Shown here in pieces: positions 34,819 to 43,290 of a DNA stretch of 64,000 bases. The notes below the pieces were generated by a model. It made no database searches, was not told the DNA's origin, and saw only the letters and a program-made list of their open reading frames with translations. Position numbers and translations under genes: made by a program. Position 1 is the stretch's first letter, and each line of letters begins with the position of its first letter. Source of the stretch: Polaromonas sp. (GTDB lineage: Bacteria > Pseudomonadota > Gammaproteobacteria > Burkholderiales > Burkholderiaceae_C); the NCBI GenBank assembly GCA_013823635.1, contig PNML01000002.1, forward strand, positions 1 through 64,000. Reading direction: 5' to 3'.

Positions 34819-36273
34819 TCAAGCCCGCATGAAGCCCAAGTCGCTGGGGTAATCCGGGCGACCCGCCCCGGCGCCAAAATGGCTCAGGTTGGGCAGCACA
34901 CGCGACATCTCGCTGTCAGACACGCCAAACCACCGCCCCAGCGTCGCCGCGTACTGGTCCACCGATGTGCTGGGCAGGAGTCTGCCCTGGCCCACATGCC
35001 ACTGGTCCTGTGGCGCGTCCGTGTTGCTCACAGACAGCGGTGGTGGCGTGCCATAAAAAGCCTTGCCATTCACCGCACCGCCCATGACAAATTGGTGTCC
35101 GCCCCAACCATGGTCGGTGCCATCGCCGTTCAAGGTCAAGGACCGGCCAAAGTCCGAAGCCGTGAACGTGGTCACCTGGTCCCGCACCCCCAGTTCCTGC
35201 AGCGCCGCGTCAAACGCGGTCAATGCCTCGCTGAGCTTCCTGAGCAGCGCAGGTTGGCGGGTGGCCATGTTGTCGTGCACATCGAAGCCCTCCAGCGACA
35301 CCATGAACACCTGGCGCTTTGCCCCCAAGGCGGTTCGCCCCCCTATCAGCCTTGCCACCATCTGCAACTGCTCGGCCAGGCTGTTGCCCGCAGGAAACGG
35401 GGTGCTCAGTTGCACGCCACCGATGGCAGCGCTGACTTTTGATTCGGCCGTCATGCTGCGCTGCGTCACGCGGCTGTACTCATTGGCCAGCACATGGGTT
35501 TGCGGTTGTTGTATCAGCTGCGCAAACGCGTCGCGCATGGCAGGGTCATACAAAAATTGCCCCCAGGAGTTGCCGCGCACCGCGTCCACCGCCACCGCAC
35601 CCGCTTTGCTGCACTGGTATTGCAGGGCGTTCTGTCCGGACAAAAACACCGCATTGCCCGTGACCGAAATGCAGGTGAACATGGCGTCGGCGTTCGCTGA
35701 AAGCGCCAGGTCGCCGATGTTGCCGCCCCATCCCCTGGTTGAACCCTCAGCCCCTTGGGCCTGCCAGACGGACTGCTGGTCATTGTGCGAAAACAGCTTG
35801 GGCGGCTGTGGCAAGGCCGCTTGCTGGTATTCCCGCTTGGTCAAGGGCACAACCAGCGGACCCACATTCAGTTGCACCGCCAGTCGCCCTTGCGCAAACA
35901 GCGTGGCCATGCCCGCCATCTCAGGGGCCAGCGCATATTGGTAGCCCGATGGCAGCGGTACCGTGGGCGTCAGCACAGTGGCCCCCAGGCTGGCTTTGGT
36001 GAGGGCCAGCGCCCCCCCGGCTCCCGCCCCACGCAACTGGGTGTAGAGAGCGTGCTGCGCGTCATCGAATGGCACCACGGTGTTGGCGTAATCGTTGCCG
36101 CCATACAGAAACACACACACCAACGCCTTGTAACCCGTGGCACCAAACGCCGCCGCCTCACCCAGCGCCGCCAAGTTGATGGCCAACGGCGTGGCCGTAC
36201 CCGCCAGCGCCAGGTGTGCACTGCGCTTCAAAAAAGCCCTGCGCGTGTGCCGTTGCTCGTTCAACAGGTACAT
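34819..36273 (-). CDS. DUF1501 exported protein (Tat substrate)
   Basis: 484 residues. The N-terminus 'RRAFLKRSAHLALAG' is a twin-arginine signal. 'ALVCVFLYGGNDYANTVVPF' and 'TFTASDFGRSLTLNGDGTDH' with 'GWGGHQFVMGG' are DUF1501 signatures, a family related in fold to alkaline-phosphatase/sulfatase-like proteins. It is found paired with DUF1800 here as in many Proteobacteria and Planctomycetes. The pair lies in one operon, with DUF1800 upstream and a 12-bp gap. The function is unknown; roles in surface polymer handling have been speculated. Confidence 0.92.
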   Translation of the reverse strand: MYLLNEQRHTRRAFLKRSAHLALAGTATPLAINLAALGEAAAFGATGYKALVCVFLYGGNDYANTVVPFDDAQHALYTQLRGAGAGGALALTKASLGATVLTPTVPLPSGYQYALAPEMAGMATLFAQGRLAVQLNVGPLVVPLTKREYQQAALPQPPKLFSHNDQQSVWQAQGAEGSTRGWGGNIGDLALSANADAMFTCISVTGNAVFLSGQNALQYQCSKAGAVAVDAVRGNSWGQFLYDPAMRDAFAQLIQQPQTHVLANEYSRVTQRSMTAESKVSAAIGGVQLSTPFPAGNSLAEQLQMVARLIGGRTALGAKRQVFMVSLEGFDVHDNMATRQPALLRKLSEALTAFDAALQELGVRDQVTTFTASDFGRSLTLNGDGTDHGWGGHQFVMGGAVNGKAFYGTPPPLSVSNTDAPQDQWHVGQGRLLPSTSVDQYAATLGRWFGVSDSEMSRVLPNLSHFGAGAGRPDYPSDLGFMRA

Positions 36274-36285
36274 GGTGGCTCCCCT

Positions 36286-38409
36286 TCAGCGTTGGGCCAG
36301 GTATTCGGGCGCACACATCACAAACAGCAAAGCCCTGGCCACCAGCCATTGCTTGCCAATGTCGGATGCATTGGGTGGCAGGCGCTCCAGCTGCAGCGCC
36401 GCCACAATTCGTTGCACGGTGGCCGGGGACAACTGGTTGGCGCACAGCAACAGGTTTAGCCTGCCCACCAGCGCTGGCAGGTCGTACACCAGCGCCTTTT
36501 CCGCGGTGTAATCGGGCACGATGTCCCGCCCGTCGGTGGCGGTGGACAAATGGGGTTCAGGGCGGTCAGGCGACTGCACATAAAACCCCTCGGGGATGAA
36601 CGTGATCAGCGCATTCGCCCAACCTGCCACTGTGCTTTCATTCACGATCTGAAATTCCGGCGCCGTGGCCCCAGCCGCCGCCATGGCCGTGCCCGGTGGA
36701 ACATAGCCGGGCCTGAAGTAGCCAAACACCGACGGCGGGTCCAGTGGGTACTGGGCAATGTCCTGCGTCGGGTTGTAGTCACTCAACCGCATCTTCCAGG
36801 TGTTGCGCAGTGACCTTGCCCGAAAAGTGCGCCCCCACTGAGCCACCCGCAACACCGGCGCGCGCAGCTTGCCAAACGTGGTGGACGCCAGGTTGGCTGC
36901 ATTCAGTGCTTCGTCGTCCAGCAAGATGGCCTTCAGCACCGCCTTGAGGTCGCCCCGCACACCGGCACCGTTGTTGTTGAACACCTGGGCCACCCGCTGC
37001 ACATACGCCGGGCTGGGGTCGCTGGTGACCATGCGCTGAATGAATTGCCGCGCCAGAAACGGCGCCGTGTTGGGGTGATTGGCCAGCGCATCCAGCGCCA
37101 TGCGCAGGGCCTCGGGCCCGGGCGTGTTGGCCGCAATGGTGGTGCCCAAAAAACGCTTTTCCAGGGGCGAGTGCTGGTTCGCGTCAAACACCATGCGGCC
37201 ACGCGCCGTCTCCAGGTTCACCACCCGCAGGTGCGGGGGCTTGGGGCTGTTGAAAGCCCCCAGCGCGTAGTTGTGGTTGTAACCCGTGAACACCCGTGCC
37301 AGGTTGCTCACATCGTCTGGTCCGTAGGTTTCAATCGGCTGCCCGTTGGCCCCTCGCTGGAGCGTGCCGTCCAAATTGAGCCTGTGCAACCCAATCGAAA
37401 ACAACTGCATCACCTCGCGGGCATAGTTCTCGTCGGGCTGGCGGCCCGTGGCGGCGTCCTCCTTCGCGTTGCCCCGTGTGCTCAGGAACGCCCCCATGGC
37501 GGGGTTCAGCGTCAAGGCCTCCAGCAAATCGCGGTAATTGCCAAAGGCGTGGCGGCACAGCAAGTCCCAGTACTCGGCCATGCCGAAACTGTCCCAGTTC
37601 ATCACGTCCTTGATGCCACGCCACGACACCACAAACACCTCCGACAGTGCCCAGGCCCAACGCCTGCGCACCGCGTCGGGCGATTGCAGCAGCTGGTGCC
37701 ACACCATGAAGTGGTACACCCCATTGGCGAAGAAGTATTCATTCGTGTCAATCGCCGAGTAGCCTTTGCCCACCAGCCAGTCCCAGCCGCTGGCACTGTT
37801 GGGCAGGGCCAATTGCTCGTCCAGCCACTGCCCATACCCCTTTTGTTGCACGGCGGCCATTTCTGCCTCGCTGGCAGAAAACTGTGCGTGCAGCAAAAAC
37901 CGGGCGGCCTCTGTGGCGTTGGCCGGTACCGCTCCCCCGCCAGCGGCCACCGCCTCGGCAAAGCTTTGCAGCGTGCCCACATTCACCACCCCCCCTTGAG
38001 TGAGTGGCCCCAGCACCAGCACGCTGTCGCCAGACACCGCCAGGTAATGGCCCGTGGACGGGTAGAACCGATACACCACCCCCTGGGCCGACCCGTTGCT
38101 GGGCGTGCCGCTGAAAATGGCCGCAAATTGGCGTTGCGCCCAGTCAAACAACTCGGTGGGGGTGGGTGTGCGCGCCGCTGCGCGGGCTCGTGGGCCGCCG
38201 CTGCCGTGGGGCAACGCACCCACGCGTGGCAACAGGTCTGGTTGGCGCGGGGCTGTGCTGGCGTTCAGCAGCGCCGGGGGAGGCTGGTCAGCTCCCCCAC
38301 CACAGGCTGCAAGCAAGGCCGCTGCCGCCAGGGCCGCAGCCACGGCACGGTCAGGGGTGGCGTCCTGGGAAACGGGTGTTTCGTCAGCCGGGGCTGTGTG
38401 GGTTGTCAT
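36286..38409 (-). CDS. DUF1800 lipoprotein carrying an extra ~70-residue domain
   Basis: 707 residues from the ATG at 38409, which has GGAGG 8 bases upstream. A lipobox 'LLAAC' (Cys36) follows a long N-region. Residues ~86-154 hold a domain not part of DUF1800 ('LFDWAQRQF', 'GVVYRFYPSTGHYLAVSG', 'LGPLTQGG'), which recurs at the C-termini of the amine oxidase (38643) and cyclophilin (45364). From ~residue 165 the DUF1800 core is clear ('RFLLHAQFSASEAEM', 'NENYAREVMQLFSIGLHRL' style region, 'FLARQFIQRMV'). It is probably exported and membrane-anchored, and operonic with DUF1501. Confidence 0.88.
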   Translation of the reverse strand: MTTHTAPADETPVSQDATPDRAVAAALAAAALLAACGGGADQPPPALLNASTAPRQPDLLPRVGALPHGSGGPRARAAARTPTPTELFDWAQRQFAAIFSGTPSNGSAQGVVYRFYPSTGHYLAVSGDSVLVLGPLTQGGVVNVGTLQSFAEAVAAGGGAVPANATEAARFLLHAQFSASEAEMAAVQQKGYGQWLDEQLALPNSASGWDWLVGKGYSAIDTNEYFFANGVYHFMVWHQLLQSPDAVRRRWAWALSEVFVVSWRGIKDVMNWDSFGMAEYWDLLCRHAFGNYRDLLEALTLNPAMGAFLSTRGNAKEDAATGRQPDENYAREVMQLFSIGLHRLNLDGTLQRGANGQPIETYGPDDVSNLARVFTGYNHNYALGAFNSPKPPHLRVVNLETARGRMVFDANQHSPLEKRFLGTTIAANTPGPEALRMALDALANHPNTAPFLARQFIQRMVTSDPSPAYVQRVAQVFNNNGAGVRGDLKAVLKAILLDDEALNAANLASTTFGKLRAPVLRVAQWGRTFRARSLRNTWKMRLSDYNPTQDIAQYPLDPPSVFGYFRPGYVPPGTAMAAAGATAPEFQIVNESTVAGWANALITFIPEGFYVQSPDRPEPHLSTATDGRDIVPDYTAEKALVYDLPALVGRLNLLLCANQLSPATVQRIVAALQLERLPPNASDIGKQWLVARALLFVMCAPEYLAQR

Positions 38410-38471
38410 GCGCGTGCCTCCCTGCGCTGTGCTGGCTGCCCACGCAGCCCATGCGCACAAGCTTGCATAAA

Positions 38472-38528
38472 ACAATAGCTAAACGTGACGCCAACAAAGC
38501 GCTGGATGCCAAAAACGCTTGTATTTTT
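38472..38528. repeat. AT-rich 'agcgct' element
   Basis: 'caatagct' is followed by 'aaagcgctgga' (38496-38506), 'tgccaaaaac' and an AT-rich tail, in the divergent promoter region between DUF1800 and the amine oxidase. It shares its 11-base core with 6010-6020. Confidence 0.5.
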
Positions 38529-38642
38529 CGGTTGGCACACAACGCGCCATCAGTTTAACCCCAGCCAGCCTAATGGTCCATGACTTGTGTTCGCCATGGG
38601 CCGCCCCTACACTCGCCAAACAACTTCCTCAAAGGTGACTTC

Positions 38643-40277
38643 ATGGACAAGCTGCGTCGTCGGTTGGTGGCTGGTGGAGCCGGTTTGGGCGCATCGCCCG
38701 GCCTCGTGGGTGCCTGGTTGTCCGCACCTGCGGCGCATGCCCAGTCGGCGCCGGGGCGCAGGTCTTCCGTGTTGGTGGTGGGTGCTGGCATTGCAGGGTT
38801 GACCGCCGCGCGCAGGCTCGCCCAGGCGGGGCACACCGTCACTGTGCTGGAGGCCCGCAACCGAATCGGTGGCCGCGTGTGGACCGACGTGAACGAGGGC
38901 GTCCCCATGGACGTCGGTGCGGGCTGGATACACGGCCCCGAGGGTGGCAACCCCATCACCGCCCTTGCCCAGCAAGCCGGCGCGGCCACCTACCTCACGC
39001 GCGACGAGTCGGTGCAGGTGTTCGACGCAGCCGGGCAAGACGTGACCGCCAAACAGTTCAGCGACGGCAGCGCCAAAGTCAACGCCTTGCGCACCGCTGT
39101 GGCCACGGCCATGGCCGCTGCCGTGCCCGACAAATCGTTTGCCGCCGCGTTAACCGATGCTGACCCCACCGCCCTCACCGACCCGTTCTCGGTCTACCTG
39201 CTCAACACCTCCCTTGAGTTCGACACCGGCGGCTGGCTGGAGGCACTGTCTGCCCGCAACTACTTCAACGGCGACAAATTTCCCGGCAAAGACGTCCTGT
39301 TTCCCGGTGGCTACAAAGCCATTCCGCAACTGCTGGCCAAGGGGCTGGACATCCGGCTCAACACCACCGTCACGGGCATTGCGCACAGCGACACCGGCGT
39401 CACCGTCACCGCCGGTGGTGTCAGCCACACCGCCGACTTTGCCGTGGTCACCCTGCCACTGGGTGTGCTCAAAGCCAACAGCGTCGCTTTCGACCCCCCC
39501 TTGCCCGCCGACAAGCAACAGGCCATGGGCCGCCTGGGGGTGGGCAAAATCAACAAGGTGTTCATGCTGTTTGACAGCGCCTTCTGGCCCACCGACACCC
39601 AGTACTTCGGCTGGCACTCGCCCGTTCGGGGCAAGTACTCCTACTTCCTGAGCTACCGCACCTTCAGCAACTTCAACTGCCTGGTGACATTTGGCTTTGG
39701 CGAGCAAGGCGCCGCCGTCGAGGCCATGACCGAAGCCCAGCTGATTGCCGACGTCACCCCCGCCTTGCGCACCGTGTTCGGCCCCAACGCCGTGGCGCCG
39801 CGCCGCGCCATCCGCACCGGCTGGAACAACGACCCCTTTGCCCTGGGCGCCTACTCGTTTGCCGGCATCAACAGCACCGCGCAAGACCACGTCACCCTGG
39901 CCGACACCGTGGGCACCCGCCTGCACTTTGCCGGCGAGCACACCCACGAGGTGTACCGGGCCACCGTGCATGGTGCCTACCTCAGCGGCGTTCGCGAGGC
40001 CGACCGCATCCTTGCCAAAGCCACCCCCTCGGCATCCTTGCCCGAGGCCGAGCGCGTGCTCAACTGGGTCGAGTCGCTGCTGCCCGATCTGTTGGTTCCG
40101 CGTGGCGTGGCCACCCAGCAGGCATCGGGCTACACGTTCCGGGTTTATCCCGGCACCGGATTTGCCATCGCCGTCAACGCCACGCGCCAATTTGTGTACC
40201 TGCCCCCAGGCGGCACGCTCACGTCCTTGGGCTCCATCGACCAGTATCTGGCCCAGGTCACGGCGGCCGGTTTTTAG
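38643..40277 (+). CDS. Flavin-dependent amine oxidase with extra C-terminal domain
   Basis: 544 residues from the ATG at 38643. The N-terminus has a Tat-like signal 'LRRRLVAGGAGLGASPGL'. The FAD-binding Rossmann motif is 'VVGAGIAGLTAARRLAQAG', with 'VLEARNRIGGRVWT' next and a C-terminal FAD contact 'LHFAGEHTHEVYRATVHGAY'. The set is typical of polyamine/monoamine oxidases. Residues ~468-544 are an added domain ('RVLNWVESLL', 'GYTFRVYPGTG', 'LGSIDQYLAQV') shared with DUF1800 at 36286 and the cyclophilin at 45364. It is probably a periplasmic enzyme; the substrate is unknown. Confidence 0.9.
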   Translation: MDKLRRRLVAGGAGLGASPGLVGAWLSAPAAHAQSAPGRRSSVLVVGAGIAGLTAARRLAQAGHTVTVLEARNRIGGRVWTDVNEGVPMDVGAGWIHGPEGGNPITALAQQAGAATYLTRDESVQVFDAAGQDVTAKQFSDGSAKVNALRTAVATAMAAAVPDKSFAAALTDADPTALTDPFSVYLLNTSLEFDTGGWLEALSARNYFNGDKFPGKDVLFPGGYKAIPQLLAKGLDIRLNTTVTGIAHSDTGVTVTAGGVSHTADFAVVTLPLGVLKANSVAFDPPLPADKQQAMGRLGVGKINKVFMLFDSAFWPTDTQYFGWHSPVRGKYSYFLSYRTFSNFNCLVTFGFGEQGAAVEAMTEAQLIADVTPALRTVFGPNAVAPRRAIRTGWNNDPFALGAYSFAGINSTAQDHVTLADTVGTRLHFAGEHTHEVYRATVHGAYLSGVREADRILAKATPSASLPEAERVLNWVESLLPDLLVPRGVATQQASGYTFRVYPGTGFAIAVNATRQFVYLPPGGTLTSLGSIDQYLAQVTAAGF

Positions 40278-40292
40278 CGGAAGACCCACCCC

Positions 40293-41207
40293 ATGCAACT
40301 GCTTTCCCGGTGGTGCCGAACCGGCTTGGTGGCACTCACCCTGGCGGCCTTGGCCGCCTGCGGTGGAGGGGGCGGCAACGCGCCCGCGCCAACGGCCACC
40401 CCCACACGCTGGGTGGGCGAGGTGTTGGCCACCCCCGCCCAGCTGCACACCGGCGAGCTGCAAACCAATGCTGGCTACGCCGGAGACCTGGCCACCAGCG
40501 CCGCGCTGCAACAGGCCGGGCGTGCCGCCTTGCTCGACATGCTGTTTCTCATGCCCCCTGCTGCCACGCAGGTGGCCGGGCGCTACCAGTTGCCCGCCAA
40601 TGCCGAATCGTTGCTCGTGGCGTATGTGCAGGCCAATGCCAGCCTGCTCCAGCCCGGCGTGCGCGTGCTGATTCACGACGAAATGTTCTGGAACCCCCAG
40701 CACCCCAGCGACGACCCCGCCGTCTTGGCACCCCAGCTCCAGGCCTTGAGTGCCGCCGTGGCCCTGATGCGCCGGCATGCGCCGCAGGTGAAGGTGGGCA
40801 TCACCCTCACCCCGTGGGGCAGCATGGGCCAACCCAACACCCTGGCCGCCATGCGGCAAGCCGTTGCCATGGTGGACTGGGTGGGCACCGACCCCTACTG
40901 GTTTGGCGACCCCGCCAGCGTGGCCGACCTCAACCGTTGGACCCGCGAGTTCCCCGCCTGGGTCAAGCAAGCCAACCCGGGGGTGGAAACCTGGCTGATT
41001 GCCCAGGCCTTCAAAGACCCCAACTGGGACACCCCCACCTTCAATGCCCTCATGACCGAGCAACTGCGCCTGGCCCTGCAGTACGACCACCTCATTTTCT
41101 TTGGCTGGCAGTTCGTGTCCGAACTGCCCATGGCCTTTGCGGGCCAGCATTTTGGCCGCGACACCAAACAGGTGTACGCCAACTACCTCAAGCCTGGGGT
41201 GCTCTGA
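40293..41207 (+). CDS. Lipoprotein with TIM-barrel-like fold
   Basis: 304 residues. The lipobox is 'LAALAACGGGGG' with Cys at ~23. The sequence has alternating hydrophobic strand segments and acidic residues at strand ends ('VRVLIHDEMFWN', 'VDWVGTDPYWFGDP', 'TWLIAQAFKDPN'), the look of a glycoside-hydrolase-type (alpha/beta)8 barrel. No family could be named, and the acid/base residues cannot be assigned with confidence. It follows the amine oxidase by 15 bp on the same strand and is probably co-transcribed with it. Confidence 0.78.
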   Translation: MQLLSRWCRTGLVALTLAALAACGGGGGNAPAPTATPTRWVGEVLATPAQLHTGELQTNAGYAGDLATSAALQQAGRAALLDMLFLMPPAATQVAGRYQLPANAESLLVAYVQANASLLQPGVRVLIHDEMFWNPQHPSDDPAVLAPQLQALSAAVALMRRHAPQVKVGITLTPWGSMGQPNTLAAMRQAVAMVDWVGTDPYWFGDPASVADLNRWTREFPAWVKQANPGVETWLIAQAFKDPNWDTPTFNALMTEQLRLALQYDHLIFFGWQFVSELPMAFAGQHFGRDTKQVYANYLKPGVL

Positions 41208-41216
41208 GCCGCTGCG

Positions 41217-41483
41217 TCAGTCCAGCATCAGCACCCAGCCAGAGAGATCGGAGCAGTCGGTCACCCCCACCACATGCACCACGTCGGGTTCGCCGTCAGG
41301 TGTGGGCCGGTGGCTTTGCATCAGGCAGGCGTCGGGGGCCAGCCACACCCCGTTGAGTCCCGGCAGCGTGGGCACACCCGTTTGGAACAACTGGGCCAGT
41401 TGCGCCAGCGAGTCTTCACCCAGCCCGTCAGACAGGTGCTGCGCGGGGTCGTTGCCCAGGTGGTCGGGCATGGCGGTGTCCAT
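41217..41483 (-). CDS. Small hypothetical protein downstream of a DUF6447 gene
   Basis: 88 residues ending '...VVHVVGVTDCSDLSGW' and a few more residues. It lies 16 bp after the DUF6447 gene on the same strand, suggesting a two-gene operon. A degraded relative of its C-terminus ('VVQVVGVVDYGDW') can be read at about 42575-42625, which supports it being a genuine protein family member. No signal peptide is apparent. The function is unknown. Confidence 0.6.
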   Translation of the reverse strand: MDTAMPDHLGNDPAQHLSDGLGEDSLAQLAQLFQTGVPTLPGLNGVWLAPDACLMQSHRPTPDGEPDVVHVVGVTDCSDLSGWVLMLD

Positions 41484-41499
41484 GGGGCAGCGGGGGCGG

Positions 41500-41730
41500 T
41501 CAGCCCAGCTTCAGGGTGTCGCCCTGGGCCAGGGTTTGGTCAAGCGGCGTGGGCAGCAGAGATTTCAGCGCATTGGCGTAGGCGTTGCGGGCGGTTTGCG
41601 TGATCACCGTGTCGCGCTGCAGTTCGCGCAGCTTGTTCTCGCAGGCCACCAGCATGTCCAGTTGCTGCTTGGCTTCGGTGGTGAGGGAGTCAACGTCAAA
41701 CTCGCGGTTGTCGATGGTGATGGTGGGCAT
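41500..41730 (-). CDS. DUF6447-like small protein, copy 1
   Basis: 76 residues: 'MPTITIDNREFDVDSLTTEA', a predicted helix 'KQQLDMLVACENKLRELQRD', then 'QTARNAYANALKSLL'. This pattern, including 'QTARNAYA', matches the short DUF6447 proteins as I remember them; the function is unknown. It is about 80% identical by eye to copy 2 at 46381-46611 in the same orientation. Copy 2 lies next to the S-layer-like gene. Confidence 0.8.
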   Translation of the reverse strand: MPTITIDNREFDVDSLTTEAKQQLDMLVACENKLRELQRDTVITQTARNAYANALKSLLPTPLDQTLAQGDTLKLG

Positions 41731-41955
41731 GTTCGGTGTTGTCCAAGTGGGTGGGGCCTGTGCGGGTGTGCCAGGCGCCTCAGCGGTGCGGGTTGGGTGG
41801 GCGCTGGCGGGCAAAAGGGTGTGACCACGCGCTGCAGGGGGTGGATTATCTCAGCCCAGTGCCAGGCCATGGCCATTGACCCTTGCCATCGGTGCCATTG
41901 AACTGTGTTCTCCACGTAACCAACACGGCTCGTATCATTATCGGTACACTGGCAC

Positions 41956-42297
41956 ATGGATCCAGTTTTGCACGTCAGCTTCTTTGCCAACGCAATGGGC
42001 ACTGAGCCGGTGCGAGACTGGCTGCGTGGTTTATCGGCGGCAGACAAAAAAGCCATTGGTGAAGATGTCAAGACAGTCCAGTTTGGTTGGCCTCTGGGTA
42101 TGCCATTGGTGCGAAGTCTGGGGGACGGACTTTGGGAGGTCCGCATCACCCTGGACAACCGGATTGCACGTGTCATATTTGCGCTGGAAGGATCCACGAT
42201 GGTGCTGCTGCATGGATTCATCAAGAAGCAGCAGGCCACGCCAAAAACCGATCTGGAAGCGGCCAAAGAGCGCTTGAAGCAGCTGAAACGGAGATAA
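41956..42297 (+). CDS. HigB/RelE-type toxin (Gp49-like)
   Basis: 113 residues. 'VRDWLRGLSAADKKAIGEDV', 'LGDGLWEVRITLDNRIARVI' and 'MVLLHGFIKKQQATPKTDLE' are characteristic of the PF05973 (phage Gp49-like HigB) family of ribosome-associated mRNA interferases. The toxin precedes the antitoxin, the usual higBA order, with a 2-bp gap. The expected basic C-terminal helix ('AAKERLKQLKRR') is intact, so the toxin appears functional. Confidence 0.9.
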   Translation: MDPVLHVSFFANAMGTEPVRDWLRGLSAADKKAIGEDVKTVQFGWPLGMPLVRSLGDGLWEVRITLDNRIARVIFALEGSTMVLLHGFIKKQQATPKTDLEAAKERLKQLKRR

Positions 42298-42299
42298 GC

Positions 42300-42596
42300 A
42301 TGACCAACGTACACATCGGATCAAGCTTTGATGATTTTTTGGCAGAAGAGGCCATTCTTGACGAGGCAACTGCTGTTGCACTCAAGCGGGTGATTGCATG
42401 GCAGATTGCGCAGGAGATGAAGGTTCAGCAGTTGACCAAAACGGCTTTGGCAAAGCGGATGCACACCAGCAGAGCTTCCTTGAACAGATTGCTGGATGGC
42501 GATGACGCCAGTCTGACCTTGACCACTTTGGCGAGTGCGGCGGCTGCGCTGGGTAAGAAGGTGCAGTTGAATTTGGCCCCAGTCCAATCCCCATAA
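42300..42596 (+). CDS. XRE/HigA-type antitoxin
   Basis: 98 residues. 'LTKTALAKRMHTSRASLNRL' is a helix-turn-helix typical of the HigA/XRE antitoxins ('...LDGDDASLTLTTLASAAAA' follows). It pairs with the upstream HigB-like toxin. The last codons overlap a decayed minus-strand fragment related to the 41217 gene, as if the module was inserted into, or fused against, older DNA. Confidence 0.9.
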   Translation: MTNVHIGSSFDDFLAEEAILDEATAVALKRVIAWQIAQEMKVQQLTKTALAKRMHTSRASLNRLLDGDDASLTLTTLASAAAALGKKVQLNLAPVQSP

Positions 42597-42897
42597 TCAA
42601 CCACCCCCACCACCTGCACCACCAGAGGGGCACCCTAGGCAGGCTGCTGCGGGGCGGATTCCCCACACAGGCGAACACGGTCCTCACTGTCCACAAACTC
42701 GGTGGTCAGGCGCTGCAACTCAAGCGGTATCGTCATCTGGCCTTCATCTCCATGGCTGCCACTCAGGCCACCTGAAGGGCTTTCAAGATGGGCAGGCGCT
42801 TGTCTGCAAAGGTTTGGGCCTGGCTCACCAACTCGGCCAGGTTGTCTTCAGCACTTTCACCCGAATAATCATTGCGTTGAGGCCACGGAGTAGGCAT
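42575..42897 (-). pseudogene. Decayed gene fragments (relatives of the 41217 and 44752 genes)
   Basis: Three pieces are visible on the minus strand. 42763-42897 encodes 44 residues ending 'RLPILKALQVA'. 42635-42736 encodes the first ~31 residues of the 44752-45297 protein ('MTIPLELQRLTTEFVDSEDR'), then diverges and stops at TAG. About 42575-42625 carries 'VVQVVGVVDYGDW', like the C-terminus of the 41217 protein. The pieces keep the strand order expected of one former operon with internal deletions. No intact gene occupies 42597-42945 apart from these remnants. Confidence 0.7.
42644..42799. repeat. 156-bp direct repeat, left copy
   Basis: Bases 42644-42799 align without gaps to 45205-45360 (offset 2561) with only about seven mismatches by eye. 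The repeat covers the end of one decayed gene and the start of the 44752-type gene. The two copies flank the hipBA module. Confidence 0.92.
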
Positions 42898-42912
42898 CTC
42901 CAGAAGTGCATA

Positions 42913-42947
42913 ATATGACCCATTGATCAAAATAAAGGGTCGTATAT
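42913..42947 (+). promoter_or_regulatory. HipB operator candidate
   Basis: 'atatgaccc' (42913-42921) and 'gggtcgtat' (42937-42945) form an inverted repeat with one mismatch. It spans the region just before, and overlapping, the start codon of the hipB-like gene, a typical place for autorepression by an XRE antitoxin. Confidence 0.6.
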
Positions 42948-43278
42948 GGCTCAAAATACAGATGTCCAGGTTCCGCGCGAAGTGGTGAAGCATCTTGAGG
43001 AGCTTGGGCAACGCGTGCGTACCGCACGTGTACGGCGCCGAATGGGCACGGAAGAACTGGCGCAGGCGTGCGACATCAGTAGACGTACCTTGTACCGTGT
43101 CGAGAGTGGCGAACCAGGTATCGCTCTGGGCACCTTCATGAGTGTGCTGTGGAAACTCGGACTCCTGGACACGGTCAGGGGCGTCGCAGATCCCGACACC
43201 GATGAGCATGGAAAGATTCTGGAAGCCGCAACCCGACCGAAGCGCGTGCGTGCATCGGCACCAGACAACGACTTCTAA
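42946..43278 (+). CDS. HipB-like XRE-family antitoxin/regulator
   Basis: 110 residues. 'LGQRVRTARVRRRMGTEELA', 'QACDISRRTLYRVESGEPGI' and 'LGTFMSVLWKLGLLD' form a XRE HTH as in HipB. The 12-bp gap to hipA and the operator-like repeat over its start support an autoregulated hipBA operon. The C-terminus is a basic tail. Confidence 0.9.
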   Translation: MAQNTDVQVPREVVKHLEELGQRVRTARVRRRMGTEELAQACDISRRTLYRVESGEPGIALGTFMSVLWKLGLLDTVRGVADPDTDEHGKILEAATRPKRVRASAPDNDF

Positions 43279-43290
43279 GGCAACGCAGTC

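Noticed and set aside
41898..41938. Promoter for the HigBA-like pair (TTGAAC ... TATCAT)
   Set aside because: The spacing of about 29 bases between candidate -35 and -10 boxes is too long.
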